Source of the DNA: Pachyseris speciosa
Lineage: Eukaryota > Cnidaria > Anthozoa > Scleractinia > Pachyseridae
Reading direction: 5' to 3'
DNA length: 64,000 nucleotides
Assembly: GCA_016490735.1 (NCBI GenBank)
Contig: JAEMWC010000446.1
Span: 509,501 to 573,500 of the forward strand
In this document: positions 26,741-40,300 of the stretch, piece after piece
How the letters are laid out: the number at the start of each line of letters is the position of its first letter
Numbering within the stretch: position 1 is the stretch's first letter
Position numbers and translations under genes: made by a program
Notes under the pieces: generated by a model
The model's database searches: none
What the model was told of the DNA's origin: nothing
Seen by the model: only the letters and a program-made list of their open reading frames with translations

Positions 26741-27832
26741 CGCTAGCTATATAGTGTACTATTTTCCCAAACAAGTGAGCCATTATTAATTTCAAGTTTT
26801 AGTGAAATACATTAATTAAATTCTAGTCTGCAGAACAGGCGTATGTTGGGGCGAGCGATGGCCGAGCCGGAGTATTTTTGCGAAAACGATCTTGATGAGT
26901 AAAGAGGCTGGGGATAAAAGTAAATGTGACCAAGGGGAGGGCGTCAGGCTGAAAGGCATGGAAAATTCTTATTCGTGAACCATTTGCGGTAATTACTTGT
27001 AAGCAAATAAAAAGATCAGTTTGCTCTCCCGTCGAGTTTTATTTGTTGGTGGATAGATTTTACACACGTGCGACACTTAAGACTGGAATAATTCTGTTTT
27101 GTGAAAAAAAAGTGACAAAAAGTACTAATTAAAATCAACATAAGCAACTAACTTTGCAAATATAATCGCAAATTCTTACACAGTCCAATATTAGAATTTA
27201 TTATCGCTATCTTCTCGCCAGTAGGTATCTTAGCAGATTTAGGAACAAGTCCAGAATGTAAATGCCCATTGTTTGCGGTTACACTGTGATTACAATTACT
27301 CAATCTCTTTTGTGCCTTCACTTTTGAAACCATTGTTTCGTTACAAATGGAAACATGCCGCCATTGTTATGTTAAAACGTGGCACGTGTATCAAATCGAA
27401 TCGCCATTCAGTCAATAAAAAAATTATTTATCCTTGCCGCAGGTCGTGTTTAAGAAAAACACGGAGAAAATCAAGACTGTAGAAATAGTTAGGCTCGTGC
27501 TAATAATTTATACCATTATGTATAAAATGAAGTACTTCTGATGTTAATTGAAAGCACAACTATTTATATTTTATGCTGGTTTTACATAAGAGATCAATGC
27601 AATGACCGTGGCTTTTCCTCAGGAAACCATTTCAAATGCAGCTGGATCAAGTCAATAACCAAGACAGTAGCCAATCAGATTATCCATCTAAAAATATTAG
27701 CCAATCCACAGCGCCGAAATGACACGTGCTAATTTGGCGCTAATTGTTCGTGCATCGAAAAACCAAACAAACTTTTTTCTTATTTCTCTCGCGACGTGAA
27801 GCGTGTGGAGAGTGGAAAAATTCCGCTAAAAA

Positions 27833-30800
27833 ATGGAGGCAGAATTAACTTGTCCCCTGTGTAAGAAGCCGTTTGTGAGTCCTATTGTGTTGCCTTGTTC
27901 TCACAGTGTTTGCTTGGTTTGTTCGCAAGCTGTTGTAACAACCGCCGGTGGAGATATTCTCACTAGTTCGAACGGCTCGGGCTCCGGCCGTGGCGATTCA
28001 GAAGAAACAGCTTACGTTACTTTGCACGACATGAACCATTTGTACCAAAGCATCGGTAATCTTCCGTGCTTAAAGTGTCCGACGTGTAAAAAGCTCTTTC
28101 CCCTCGATGGCCGAGGAGTCAACGGGTTCCCCGTAACCGCCTGTTGGAAAATGTTGTCAGTCGCTATTACGCAAAATCTAATGGAATTGTTTATTGTCAA
28201 CTTTGCGACGAAAACCAACCTTCCCAAGCCACTGTGATGTGTGAGCAATGTGAGGTAGCTTATTGCGATCGTTGCTGTAAAACTTGTCATCCCAGCCGCG
28301 GCCCGCTAGCCAAACATTCGCTCATTGCTCCGACCAGCTCAAAATCCCCTCATAAACCTACAGTGGTAAAATGCGGAAGTCACACTGAAGAAAACATCAG
28401 CATGTACTGTGTGTTCTGCCGTGTCCCTGTCTGTTATGTTTGTTTGGAGCGAGGACAGCATGCTGGACACGAAGTAAAAGCTTTGGGTGCGATGTTTAAA
28501 GAGCAAAAGGTATGAAAAAAAAAATCCATTTATTTTCCCCTTAAGCGATTTCACTTCTATTGCAAGTATGTTATTGACGATAGTCTTTGAGTACAAATAT
28601 TGAAATCAAGAAATCACACCTGTGTATGATTTTTTCTTTTTTCTCTCTTTCAAAGTAGTCTTCAATTTTTGTCAAATTACCAATATTCTCCAAAAAATAT
28701 AAGACTTAGGCTCCAGCTGAAAAAAAAGGAGGCTTGCAAAAACGCGTATTTTTCTCTTCCAAGTGGCATATGCAAATTTCTGTACTGTTAATATTAATTT
28801 TTAATTGTACAGATGTCGTTTGCTGAAGTAAAAAATTTAAGAAAAAAAGCTAATGGCTATGAAATTTCCTAGCTTATCAAAATCTGAATATTGGAACTTC
28901 TAGAGAATACCGGGCCACTCCGGTCCAACTCTTTTAATTTTAGACGGATGCATATTGGGATAGTTTTGTGAGCAGAAACATACAACATTGCATGATCAAG
29001 TGTTCTAAATTGTTTACAATGAACAGGGGCTGTTCTTTCTATAAGCGACTGAAATGTCACTTTGCTAAAAGGTGATTTTTTTAACTTCAGAATTTTATTC
29101 TTCGCCCTAATGTGGCAGTTCTGTCGTTTTTAATCCGACGAGTCCAGATGTCATCCATTTGAATTTTTGGGGAAGAAAGTTACCTTGTCAATCACACACT
29201 TTCTTCTCCAAGAAGGCCATCTTGATCTATCAAGATTAGGTGACATTTTGTTTTGTTATCCAAAAGACTTTTTTCTTAATCTTTTCCGTTTGAATTTCCA
29301 TAAATCCAGTGTTATACAGGGCGTTCCTCTTTACAGTAGTCAATTTCATCACAAATACCGAGACAGCTTTACGAAGCAATCTTCTTAATTTTTGTCAATT
29401 TAATCCCGGTCTCTTGCTCCCAGTCCCTGTGACCCCCTTTTGGTTAAGCTCCATTAACTTGGCGCTGTTTCTCTGATGCACAATAACAGACCTTTTTGGC
29501 TTGTATGTTTTGTTTTCCCATGTAGGTCATGTGATGTTATCCTTGAGTACTGTTTCTTTGAAATTTTGCCTTATTCTTGTGCATAGTAATGTATGCATAA
29601 TTTATGAAAAGACAAAAGGCAAATCCCCTTGGGAAGATCACATGGTCTACATTGGGAAAACAAAATGGACAAGCTTAAAAGGTCTATTTCCATTGTTACA
29701 CATTTCTGATCCTTTGCCTATTTGATAATGCGTGTATTAGAGCAAGGAATTAATACTGAACATCAGTGTTCTGCGATGAAATGTTGTGATCTGATTGGTT
29801 ACTGTGCTTATGATGAACGACCTGTTCTGTAATAATATTGATAATTAAATGTGGAAAGGCACTTGAGGACCTGATTATTTGCACTCAATTTGTATGCATG
29901 TCAATTCAGGTTGCACCCTTATCCACTATGACTAAACTTAGGCATTACACCGCGATATTGAAATATAATAAATTATTGTCAAATGCAAGGTTGCAACTTT
30001 TCACCAAGCCTTTTTTTCTATTTTTTTACTCTCTTTAATCCTTTCCCAAGTTATGCCCATAATCTTCCCCCACATTACTCGTAGGAACATGTAGGAACAC
30101 AGTGATATAACAGGTTGTTTAATATCAAACATACACCTCTTGTCCACTCTTGTGGATGATGAATGGCCTTTCAGAAATGGCTTCAGTTGAAAACTATTTG
30201 GCAAATGTGGTGGGTCTTGCAGTGTTGATTGTTTCAAAGCCATAGCTGCTTTCAAGTCTCAACATTTCTTTTACAGTTATGGCTGAGAAACGCTTGGATA
30301 TACAAAAAAGTCTCAAATTTACTTTTCCCCAGCCTTTGTTATTATTGTTTTCAGTTAGTAACTCTATGTACCATATTACATACTTGTGAGTAATTATGTG
30401 TGAAAGTACAAGACAGTACAATATTATGTATTAAACAAATTTCTTGTACACTGCAGGGGGAACTGTTAGCAAATATTAAGTCACTAGATGCAAAAAACAA
30501 TGAACTGAAAAACTTTACTCAGCACCTGAATAACAACTGCTCCATCATCCAGGTGAGTTTATTAAAATAAATGAACCACAGTTATACCATAGCTGGTAAA
30601 TTCGTGTAGTCAAATTCAATTGCGTGAACATGCTTCATATTCCTATTGTGCATGCTGATGACATATAGCAGAGCTTGGAATTCTCTTTATACAATATTTA
30701 AACTAGGTACCACATTGAAAATGTTAAAAACAATAATTTTGGTCAATTGCGCCAGCCGTGCGTTCATTGAGATATGAAGCACTTGGGAAGTTTGGAGAGC

Positions 30801-33800
30801 ACTCATGAAGCTATAGTTGCTCTCGGCTACACCTTGAGCAACTCTTATAACACATCTTTCAAGCTCTCCAAACTTCCTGCATGCTTAATATCTCAATGAA
30901 TGCATACTGGCACATAAACCAATATTGTTAATTAACACATGATGACTCCATGAGGGAATAATGTCAGATACTGCTTAGTTACAAGTGATTGTTTCCATTA
31001 TATTTTTCCCTGTTCAAGGAAAATGGTTTGGAATTTGAGGCTAGCATCGTAGCACAGTGTGATGCACTGATAAACATCATTCAGCAGCGCAAAGTGGAAT
31101 TAATTGAAGCCATTACAACAGAGATGAATTCCAAGGTCCAGAAAGTGAAAGAGCAGATGAAAGCTTGTGATAAAAAGTTCCAGAGCATTGCCGGTCTTCT
31201 TCAATATGGCAATGAATGTTTGCTAGAGACTGATGCAGCTTCCTTTCTCCTGGTAAGAACGAAAGCTGGTCCACATGTAAAGTTCTTGACAGAAAGGTAG
31301 AACAACCCAGTGCCGAAACACAAGTGCATATTAGGGCAAAAGATAGCAACGGGGGGGGGTGGTCATGCTCACTGACCAGCTAATTAATCCATTAAAGCAA
31401 AAGAGGAGAGAGGGAAGGGGGATATTGGGGGGGGGGGTAATAAACATGAACTTGTGGTAGGGGTGTATGAAGGTGGTAATGCAGCCAACCTGTTCTTTTA
31501 AAAAAGCAATGTTAGAAGTAAATTTGTCTTTATTAATATTTTGAGCTCAACAAATTTGGCTTATTGGTTGTTGCTCTTGTATGAACTTATCACTTTCTCC
31601 TGTTTATTTTCAGGTTGCAAACTCTTTAAATGGAAGGTAAATGGATGTTTCAACATACTGTCTTGAAACTTGTAGCATAATGTGCATCCGATTTATTTTT
31701 GGTTAAAATTATGTCTCCACTTTCTAATGGCCAGGGAAGTTGCAGTCCCTAATATGTATTGACTTTCTGTCTGTTATCTTAATAACTTATATCTCTTCTA
31801 GAATTACGAGCCTTACTAATCAGTGGTCAAAGGAAGTGAAACTAGAGCCTTCCACTGGTGTGGAACTTGAACTGACATTGGACACCTCAGCCGTAAGAGC
31901 AGCACTTTATGATCTGCACTTTATAGAGCTTAAAGGTTGGTTCATATCCCATAGCTTACTATTAAGGCTCCAAATTACCGGTAAACTATTGACCCAATGC
32001 AAAAATGGCTGCCTTTAAATTATTCTTTCGTTAATATTCAAAATAGCCTCACTAACCTCGTTCAGGATAACAAGTTCTTTAGAATTTTGTTCTCAAAAAT
32101 GAGGTTAGTGAGGCTATTTTTAATACGAACAAAAGAATAATTTGAAGGCAGCCATTTTTGCATTGGGTGTATTGATTTCCATATCCGTTCTCCTCCCACA
32201 GAAGGTTACTGGGATTTGATTCCCCCCACACCACCCCTCAGAAAATCATCTTGATTGAGTTTGATACTTTTCTTTAAAAACTTGGTTGTTGAGGCTCCAC
32301 CCTCCCCCCCCCCCCCCTCCTATCCTCTTCCCCTCCTATCCTCTTGGTATCAAGTAAATTAAAAAGTATGATCTTATTTTTGACTTGGAGGTCAAATTTG
32401 TCATGCTTGTTTGACCAGCTTCTTTGGTTTGACAGTGTGTAAATTCATAGTAGTGGTGAAGGGCTGGTATCTCCACCTCCCTTACCTTCACCTTTCCCCT
32501 GAAAAAGGAGTAGAGCCAAAAGGACCAATTTTTTGTTGTTAACTTTTCACAGCTCCAATGGCCCCAGAAATAATGCCAAATGAGTGCACCGTTACAAACA
32601 ATGCCATTACCCTGTCATGGAAACCACGCAAACAAACTTGTGTCGATGGTTATGTGGTCGAGATTGACGATGGTACCTCTAGTGGCAAAGAGGACAATTT
32701 TCTGGAGGTATACAGAGGTGACAGCCTGGAGTGTACTGTGTCAGGCCTGCAGTTCAACTCTACATACCGAGCGAGGGTGAAGGGCTTCAACAAGGCTGGG
32801 CAAGGTGCTCCGAGTGATGAGGTGTACCTGACAACATCTGATGGTAATTAACAGCCAAATGCCCCTTTAATTTTCATATCCCATTTCTTACCCTTATAAG
32901 TAATTATATTGAAGTTCAGTATAAAACTTTATTAGATTACAGGGTCTTTCAGTGGTGAAGATGAATCAATTCTCCTGCTGTGATTGGCTACCCATGAGGT
33001 CAAGATGGAGCCATCTTGGCAGTTCGGGATAGCCCGTTCTTCCCGTGTTTTACTGTCTTTTAATAGTGTCCTATAATAAATCCTTTATTGACCAAGCTTG
33101 TTTGGTCAAGATGATGGGATATTGGCCTTGTTCTTTTTTGAGTGTTTATGGAGCTCGACTTCGACTCAGTCCACAAACACGCAAAAAAAGAACTTGGCCA
33201 ATATCATGTCTTATTATATGACCAGCTCTTGCAGCGGTCAAGATGAATCAATTCTCCTGCTGTGATTGGCTACCTGCGAGGTCAAGATGGAGCCATCTTG
33301 ACCTCTCGGGATAGCCCGTTCGTCCCGCGTTTTACTGTCTCTTGATAGCGTCCTTTGAGTCATATAATAAATCCTTTATTGACCAAGTTTGTTCAGTCAA
33401 GATGGTGGGATATTGGCCTCGTTCTTTTTTTGCGTGTTTATGGACCTCGACTTTGTCTCGGTCCATAAACAGGCAAAAAAAGAACTTGGCCAATATCCTG
33501 CCATCTTGACCTCACACTTGGTCAATAACCCATATATCTTGACCTCATGCTTGGTCAATAACCCATTAGAATCATCTACAGGCAGCAAGTTTACATCAAC
33601 AAAATAATGACTTATAATCTGTTGCATTCTGTTTCAGTTGCTTGGTTTGCTCTGGACCCAGCAACTGCCCATCCAGATATTGTCCTGACCAATGAAAACA
33701 CAACCACAACCTGCACTAGCTTTGATGACAGAGTTGTGCTTGGTAACATTGGCTTCTCACGTGGCTGTCATTATTGGGAAGTCACCATAGATAGGTATGA

Positions 33801-34161
33801 TGGTAACCCAGACCCTGCAGTGGGTGTGGCATTAGGTAGCACCATCAAGGACTCCATTCTGGGCAAAGACAACAAGGCGTGGTGCATGTACATTGACAGC
33901 AGTCGCAGCTGGTTCCGGCATAACAATGAACATTCAAATCGGCGCGATGGTGGAGTCGACATAGGTGCTGTTATTGGAGTGCTCCTGGACATTCCTAACC
34001 ATAAAGTTACTTTTTATTTGAATGACCAAAAGCGAGGAACAATGAGGCTGCCCGATATCCCAGAAGCCTTTTATGCAGCATTTAGTTTGAGTCGTAATGT
34101 ACAAATTACGTTGCATACTGGGCTTGAACCTCCAGATGATGCTTATAACACCAGCAAATGA
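27833..34161 (+). CDS. TRIM9: TRIM9, tripartite-motif E3 ubiquitin ligase (one-base frameshift in exon 1)
   Basis: Exons: 27833-28509, 30457-30552, 31019-31252, 31614-31636, 31802-31935, 32553-32843, 33638-34161. All have AG/GT borders and compatible phases. After restoring one C in the run 28129-28132 (GVNGFPRNRLLENVV), the product is 659 residues. RING: 7-85 with a ~50-residue loop. B-box 1: CQLC, CEQC, CDRC, HPSRGPLAKH. B-box 2: CGSH to HAGH, then EVKALGAMF. Coiled coil: to 336 (FEASIVAQCDALINIIQQRK). COS box: to 388. FN3: 389-485 (GLQFNSTYRARVKGFNKAG). SPRY: the rest (DRVVLGNIGFSRGCHYWEV, ending NVQITLHTGLEPPD). The coiled-coil, FN3 and SPRY parts are clearly those of vertebrate TRIM9/TRIM67, neuronal E3 ligases that act at microtubules and in axon guidance. 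SPRY is a single exon here, unlike in the divergent paralogue. Confidence 0.95.
30751..30911. mobile_element. MITE with ~40-bp terminal inverted repeats
   Basis: The left end is gttcattgagatatgaagca and the right end is the complement of cattcattgagatattaagc. Both continue to gaagtttggagagc. It lies in TRIM9 intron 2. Confidence 0.8.
31991..32168. mobile_element. Hairpin MITE, copy 2
   Basis: This is the same palindromic element as at 10065-10245, starting gacccaatgcaaaaatggct and ending agccatttttgcattgggt. It is in TRIM9 intron 5. Confidence 0.8.
32951..33512. repeat. Two tandem copies of a ~281-bp unit, each with an internal hairpin
   Basis: Unit 1 is at about 32951-33231 and unit 2 at about 33232-33512. 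Each runs from gatgaatcaattctcctgct through agatggagccatcttg to a hairpin. In unit 2 the hairpin arms are gggatattggcctcgttctt and its complement, separated by gtccataaacaggc-type sequence. It lies in the last TRIM9 intron, about 125 bp before the SPRY exon. Confidence 0.75.
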
Positions 34162-37100
34162 AATTGGTGATTATAAGCATTATTTTGAATTTATCATGTG
34201 GTTATTTAATATTTACTAGATGTCATTAGTTATTTTGCAAATAATTTGTAACAAACTATATTATTTTATAGTCATTATTTATTTGTTAAATTAATTTTAA
34301 TCATCAATATATTAAAATAATATATGTTGACAAAAGGGCTGCAGTTTGGCTTAATATAGTCCTTTTCTTCATCTATAAGGTTGACAAATTTGTCTCTAAC
34401 ACGTAAATGTTAGTGTCTAAAGTTATTTCTTCAAGTTAAACATTTCTTTAACATTTCAAAGAACACTGAACAAAGTAGACAAGGTTCCCTTTTTAAGGAA
34501 GATTTCTGTGTTTATTTTCTCAGTTTGCGTAGTATTTGTTTTGATCCTTTTGATTATTTTCTCTTCCATTGTCAAATTTCTTTTAAAGTTGTCATGTTTC
34601 TCCTTTTGAAGTTACCTAGTAGGTTTTCATTGTTAGTCAGTAGATTTATGGCTATATCCTCCAATGCATATTTTAGCAAGTTAGAGCTGATTTTACACCA
34701 GCCTACATCAAAATTTGCATGGTATGTGGCTCTACTGGTAATTTATGGTGCCATGAACAGCATGATTTTCAGTGTTGTCTTTTTTCATTAAGTTTTAAGA
34801 TAACTTTCATTATTTGAAATCAATTCCTGACAATCTGTGCAGCTGATTTATTTTGGATAGCCTTTGTTGATGGTGTAATCTCTTCATGAGCTTATTCCAA
34901 CCATTAAGCCTTCCTCAATCCTTTCTGAACCCTTTTTTCATTCATGCCAGATAGGTGGCTTGACATAAGTGGCCTTGTTTGTGGCCATAAATGAATGAGA
35001 AAAAAAGACTTAAATTTCTAATAATAGTTTTAGGTCATTTTATAGGTCATGCTTTTCAATCTGCCTGACTGCAATGATTGGGAAATCTTTGCTTCAGTCC
35101 TTAGGGCATTATTGTTTCATCAGATACTGCAATCATTGTGTTGCCAGTTTCTGTAAATACCTGCAGAGAAGCTCAAAAGTTGACAGTTAATTTACAGTTC
35201 ACAATGGATGCAATTTTTGAGTTGTTTTCATGGCTCTCATATGAAATGGAAACTAACTGATACCATGAATTAAATCTTGCAACTACTGCTGTAGTTGAAT
35301 ACAATAAATTGAAAAACACTATATTAACTAACTGGATTCCTAACACTGGAATATTATGTGTGTTTATTGTGTTATAAAGTTGATTATAGTTAGATGTAAA
35401 AAATTATAGTGGTAGAATTTAGACAACAACATAATGTAATATATCTCAAGGAAATGTACTGTTGTTAATCCTTGGAGATTTATAACAGGAATATAAACAG
35501 TTAATTTGTTGGTAACTTGCAGATTGATGAATTCACAAAAATATATTTTAAAACTGAACATTACTGTACAGTTAATTGTACACCTTGCAACACCTTTGTT
35601 TTGCTGGGTGTTTAAATTGTTTTATTTTCTCTGGTTACAAATAGTTCAAGTTGGATAGATTAGCAGGTTTTAATTTTTGTCTCAAACATTAAAACATAAT
35701 GATATCCATTAAAAATATTATGCAACACAAAGTTTAATAGTTAGTGGTTAATAGTAGTCTTAAAACTCTCCTTGGACACATTTAGAAAAAGATTTTGTCA
35801 TGGGTCTATGATACTCAATTATTTCAAATGTTCAGGGACTGAATGAGTTATTCTGTTGTTTTCTTCTGTTACAAAGATTTCTGTTTGTGTTGAAAATAAA
35901 TAAATAAATAAGTGGTTGTACATGCAGCTGTTGCAGTTGTAAAATATAATTATTATTTTTATTTAATAATTTATTTGCTGTAAACATAATGAGTGAAAAT
36001 TATTAAAATTGTCTGCAGAACCCATACTTTAGATGCCTGTTAGTGCCTGTCATTCTTATAAAATATTATAGAATTGTACGGTGATTCTAGATTTAAAAAC
36101 AGAATGATTAATGCTCATTTCATTTTTAAACCTTGAATCAAAGTTCAGGACGACATCAAGAAATTAACCACCAAACTTCACCCTGTTGTATTTTTTATTC
36201 CTTGCTGAAGTGAAATCAGTCTTCCTATTTATCCACACATTCTGCATTTTTCTTTGCACCCTTGCATTTCTCATTGCTACTTGCCTCTAAGTTATAATGC
36301 CTCACTATGCAGACTAAAATTACCATTTCCTTTGGTTACATGATTTTTGGTCACTACAAATGCCTTAACTTAATTATCATATTAATAAATATAATGCAGA
36401 TTGAAGAAGTGCACTCTACGATATCCTCCACCCCAATTTGTTCTGTAAAAAATAGCATTTCCTTTTTAAAAGCAATCAATACCTTGATACAGGGTATGAT
36501 TCACTATGATAGTCTTGTAGACACAATAAATTAATATTCTATCTTCATACTTCCCAAGCTTTCATAATCTAGTAAGATAACCTTGGATAAGAAGAAACCC
36601 ACGGCTGAATTGAGTTCTCTCATAGCAAACTAACTTTAAAATTTTAAGTTAGTTTGCTATGTTTTAATAATGCATGGCTGACTAATTTTGCAACTGATCA
36701 AAAGTTATTATTAGGATGTTGAGCACATTGAAATATTAATAATTTGTTACTTCTACATGATAAATAGCATTGGAATAAAATATCTTGAGGGTACTGGTTT
36801 TATCAGATTTAACCCTCAAGTAATGAATTCATATCTACAAATGCTTCCAGTAGCTAGCAATTGAAAATCAAGGAAGCCATGCACATCCTCTGGGAGCAGC
36901 CGTCTTTAAATTCTTAGGTCAAACACCTTAATTTATCCCTTTCTTCTTAATTAGTCTCCTTTTCTTAGTATAAATAGTTTCTTTACCCTTAATTATTCTT
37001 GTTAATATCTCACTTTGTTTACTATTTATTGCTCATTTTCATTTTACTCCACACTGTACAACTGATGATGGATGATGTCTCATCCGAAACATGTTTTCAT

Positions 37101-37329
37101 TAAAAAATGAACTTTAAAAACATTGCGTGGTTCATCAAAGTAATAATAATAATAATAATAATAATAATGATAATATTTAGTAAGAGGAAAGAACAAATTA
37201 TCGTACATCTTTTACAACACCAAACAGTTCAAAAACTGGCTTTTCACTTTATCTCAACTGGTTCGCCAAAACATTGGGCAACATAGAACAATACTTTTCT
37301 ATATATTCAAATTATATTCTGAGAATATC
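34162..37329. other. Intergenic region between convergent TRIM9 and GNPNAT1
   Basis: AT-rich sequence containing the TRIM9 3' UTR (several AATAAA candidates, for example the aaataaataaataaataa at about 35888) and a retroelement tail at 36852-37135. I see no coding sequence. Confidence 0.5.
36852..37135 (+). mobile_element. 3' end of a GIY-YIG retroelement (copy in inverse orientation at 38693-39090)
   Basis: It begins within coding sequence (AMHILWEQP sense) and continues through a 3' untranslated part ending gatgtctcatccgaaacatg and an (AAT)n tract at 37142-37168. The 38693-39090 region repeats the same sequence on the opposite strand. Confidence 0.6.
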
Positions 37330-40300
37330 TCAGTGAAAAAATCTTTTACAGAGATAGTTTTGTTGGTCCTCAAGTTTGAAACCAAACTGTGTGTAGAAGG
37401 AAAGCAAGGGATCTTTACACTCTAAACTAGTCTTGTAACATCCTAACCTCTCGCTGAGCAACAACAAAGTCTCGACAACCCTGAAAAGGAAAAGGCACAA
37501 AAATATTTAACAATAATTATCCTGTGAAATCACGTGGAATTTCGCCTGATACTTAGCCGATGTGGCTGTAGGCCGAGTTGGCTAAAATCAGGTGATATTC
37601 CACCAGTCAGAGAAGGATAATAATAAGTTTAAGTTTAATGATGCTTTTACCACAGTACAAAGATATCCTAGTAATAAAAATCATTGTCATCATAAATGCT
37701 ATATAAAGGTACAGTAGGTAAAGGAAAGTAATAGGGGGAAACTGAATTCCGATATAAAAACTGCTCTCCAAAACTAAAAGATAATACAATTAAAAATAGA
37801 ATATCTAATATATAACTATAACTATACGTTGTGTAAGAAAAAAGAAACTGGAGGAACTACTTAACAATAAACAAAAAAAGTAAAATCTAAATATGGTAAG
37901 AAATAATAAAATATGACTAAGTACAAAGATACTTAAGTAATAGAGTTTTAAAAGAATTCAAAGTGGAAGCTGACATATAACAGAATTAGGTAAAGAGTTC
38001 GAGTCATTATTCAACACATTTTACTGAGTTTCTTGTAGAAAAGCTGGAAAAATCACCTTTTTTCTCTGCGACACACGAGTTTGTAGGCAGTTCAACTTGG
38101 TGAAGCCAAGCATTAATTTAAAGTGCATACAAAGGAATAAACTGGCTGAGGACTATGTACGAACATCCATATAGAAAGCCTAACTGCAACTATAACTGCT
38201 TAGGGATTTTTGTATTTGTGATTAAATGACAAACTTACAGTTTTCCAATCTTTTTCCCTCTACAGCTGTCATCAACTACAATGTCTTCTATTCTACCTCG
38301 CTGAAAAAATAATTAAAAGAACTGTTGGTGTCAGACTAACATGCACTTGTTTAAAATATAAATAAAAATTGTTACCATCAGCTATTACAGTGGTGAGAGT
38401 GCTTGCCTTTCACCAATGTGGCCTGGGTTCAATTCCCAGACTCGGCGTCATAAGTGGGCTGAGTTTGTTGGTTCTCTACTCTGCTCCGAGAGGTTTTTCT
38501 CCAGTACTCTGGTTTTCCCCTCTCCCCAAAAAACCAACAGTTGATTTGATTTATTTAGAGTTGATTTGATTTAGTCTCCCCAATTAGTAGAGCATCTGTA
38601 CTTAGCTAAATAGATTTGAGACTTAAATAAAGTGATCATCATCATCATCATCATTAATAAGGCTTCGTAGCAGCATGAAGTAAGATATGGCTTTGATAAA
38701 CCACGTTTCGGATGAGACATCATCGATTGTCAGTTGTACAGTGCAGAATAAAATTAAAATGAGCAATAAATAGTTGACAAGGTGAGATATTAACAAGAGT
38801 AATTAAGGGTAATGAAACTATTTATACTAAGAAAGGAGACTAATTAATAAGAAAGGGATAAATTAAGGTGTTTGACCTGAGAATTTAAAGATGGCTGCTC
38901 CCAGAGGATGTGCATGGCTTCTTTGATTTTCAATTGGAAGCTACTGGAAGCAGAGTTGACAAGTTTAAAACAATCTTCAGAACAAAGGGAACGACAATTT
39001 TGAGAATTTCTCAGGTGTTTGAAGATGTGGGAATGTTTGTCAGAGGAAAGCTGTTCACAGATGTGAGTGGCAAAATGTTGGTGAAACCAACAGACATTTT
39101 GCCAATTGCACCTGTTGTTGTCGTCGTCGCCGCTGCTGCTGTTGTCGCCCTCTAATGACCCCCTTCCAGAGCTGTTGAGAGTTTTCCCTATTCCAGTCAT
39201 ACTCTCCATAGCCAGGCTGCTTATGAAATGAGTAGTTGGCATTGACTGGGGTCATCATCTTTGTTAATATTATTATCATTAAGTTCTACTAACTTTGAGT
39301 TCAATTTTTTCCTGCATCCAACCTACAAAAAGATTTAAGAACACTTCCTAATTGATGCTAATTAGGCCATGGAATTTCATCCCAAGAATATGCCACCCCA
39401 AACTGAATCCTTCCAAGTTTACAATGAAACCTTAAATTACAAGAACTTTGGAACATTTTACCAGTCTTGCAGCCTAGTGATATAATTGATTAATATGGAG
39501 AAAATGTAGGCTAGCAGTTTAGTCAGTGTAATAAGTTTACGAGTTTAATTGTGTTCTCCTGGGCATGTTCTCTACGAGCAGCAAACTGCAATAACTTAAA
39601 GATGATCAATGCAATTGACACGAAGTCACTAACTACTAAGATAAGACATCAGTCTATAATATCTGAAAGCGTATAATTTTGCTCCATACCATAGCAATTT
39701 CATGGATGAATTTTTGCTCAACCCAAAGCGTCCCACAAGCAACTATCTTCTCCAACTCAGTGTCCTCCACCACAATAAGGTAATATGTGCCAGGACATGA
39801 CCTCATAGCATGGAAGCGCTCTGAATTGAAATACAAATTTTGACATCAGTTTCAGCAATTTTACAAATTCAAAACTGCATTCCACATTTCCTTGCATGAT
39901 GAGGATCTATCAATTTTGCAAATTATATCTCCTTTCAAACAAGGCTATATAGTATTTATTCAAGGAAAAGCACTTATCTTCTTCACTATTCATGCATGAC
40001 TTAATTATCAATACCAAATGTAATTGTATTTTTTGAATTCAATTGACATAATATTATTTATAATAATAATTTATAATAATTGCGCTCGACGAAGGAAGAA
40101 CGCTTCCTAATCTTCTGGGTTGCCTGTTATCGCATAGGTTCCCTGTGCACGCAAGCGAAAGCTGACCCGTGTTTTTTCGTTCCATGGTTCACCTTTTCGG
40201 CGCCATTTTGAATGACGTCACAATTTTGTTGCGCAAAGCATTCTGCCTCGTAATAATAATAATAATAATAATAATTGCGTTCGCAGAACGCAGTTCTAAT

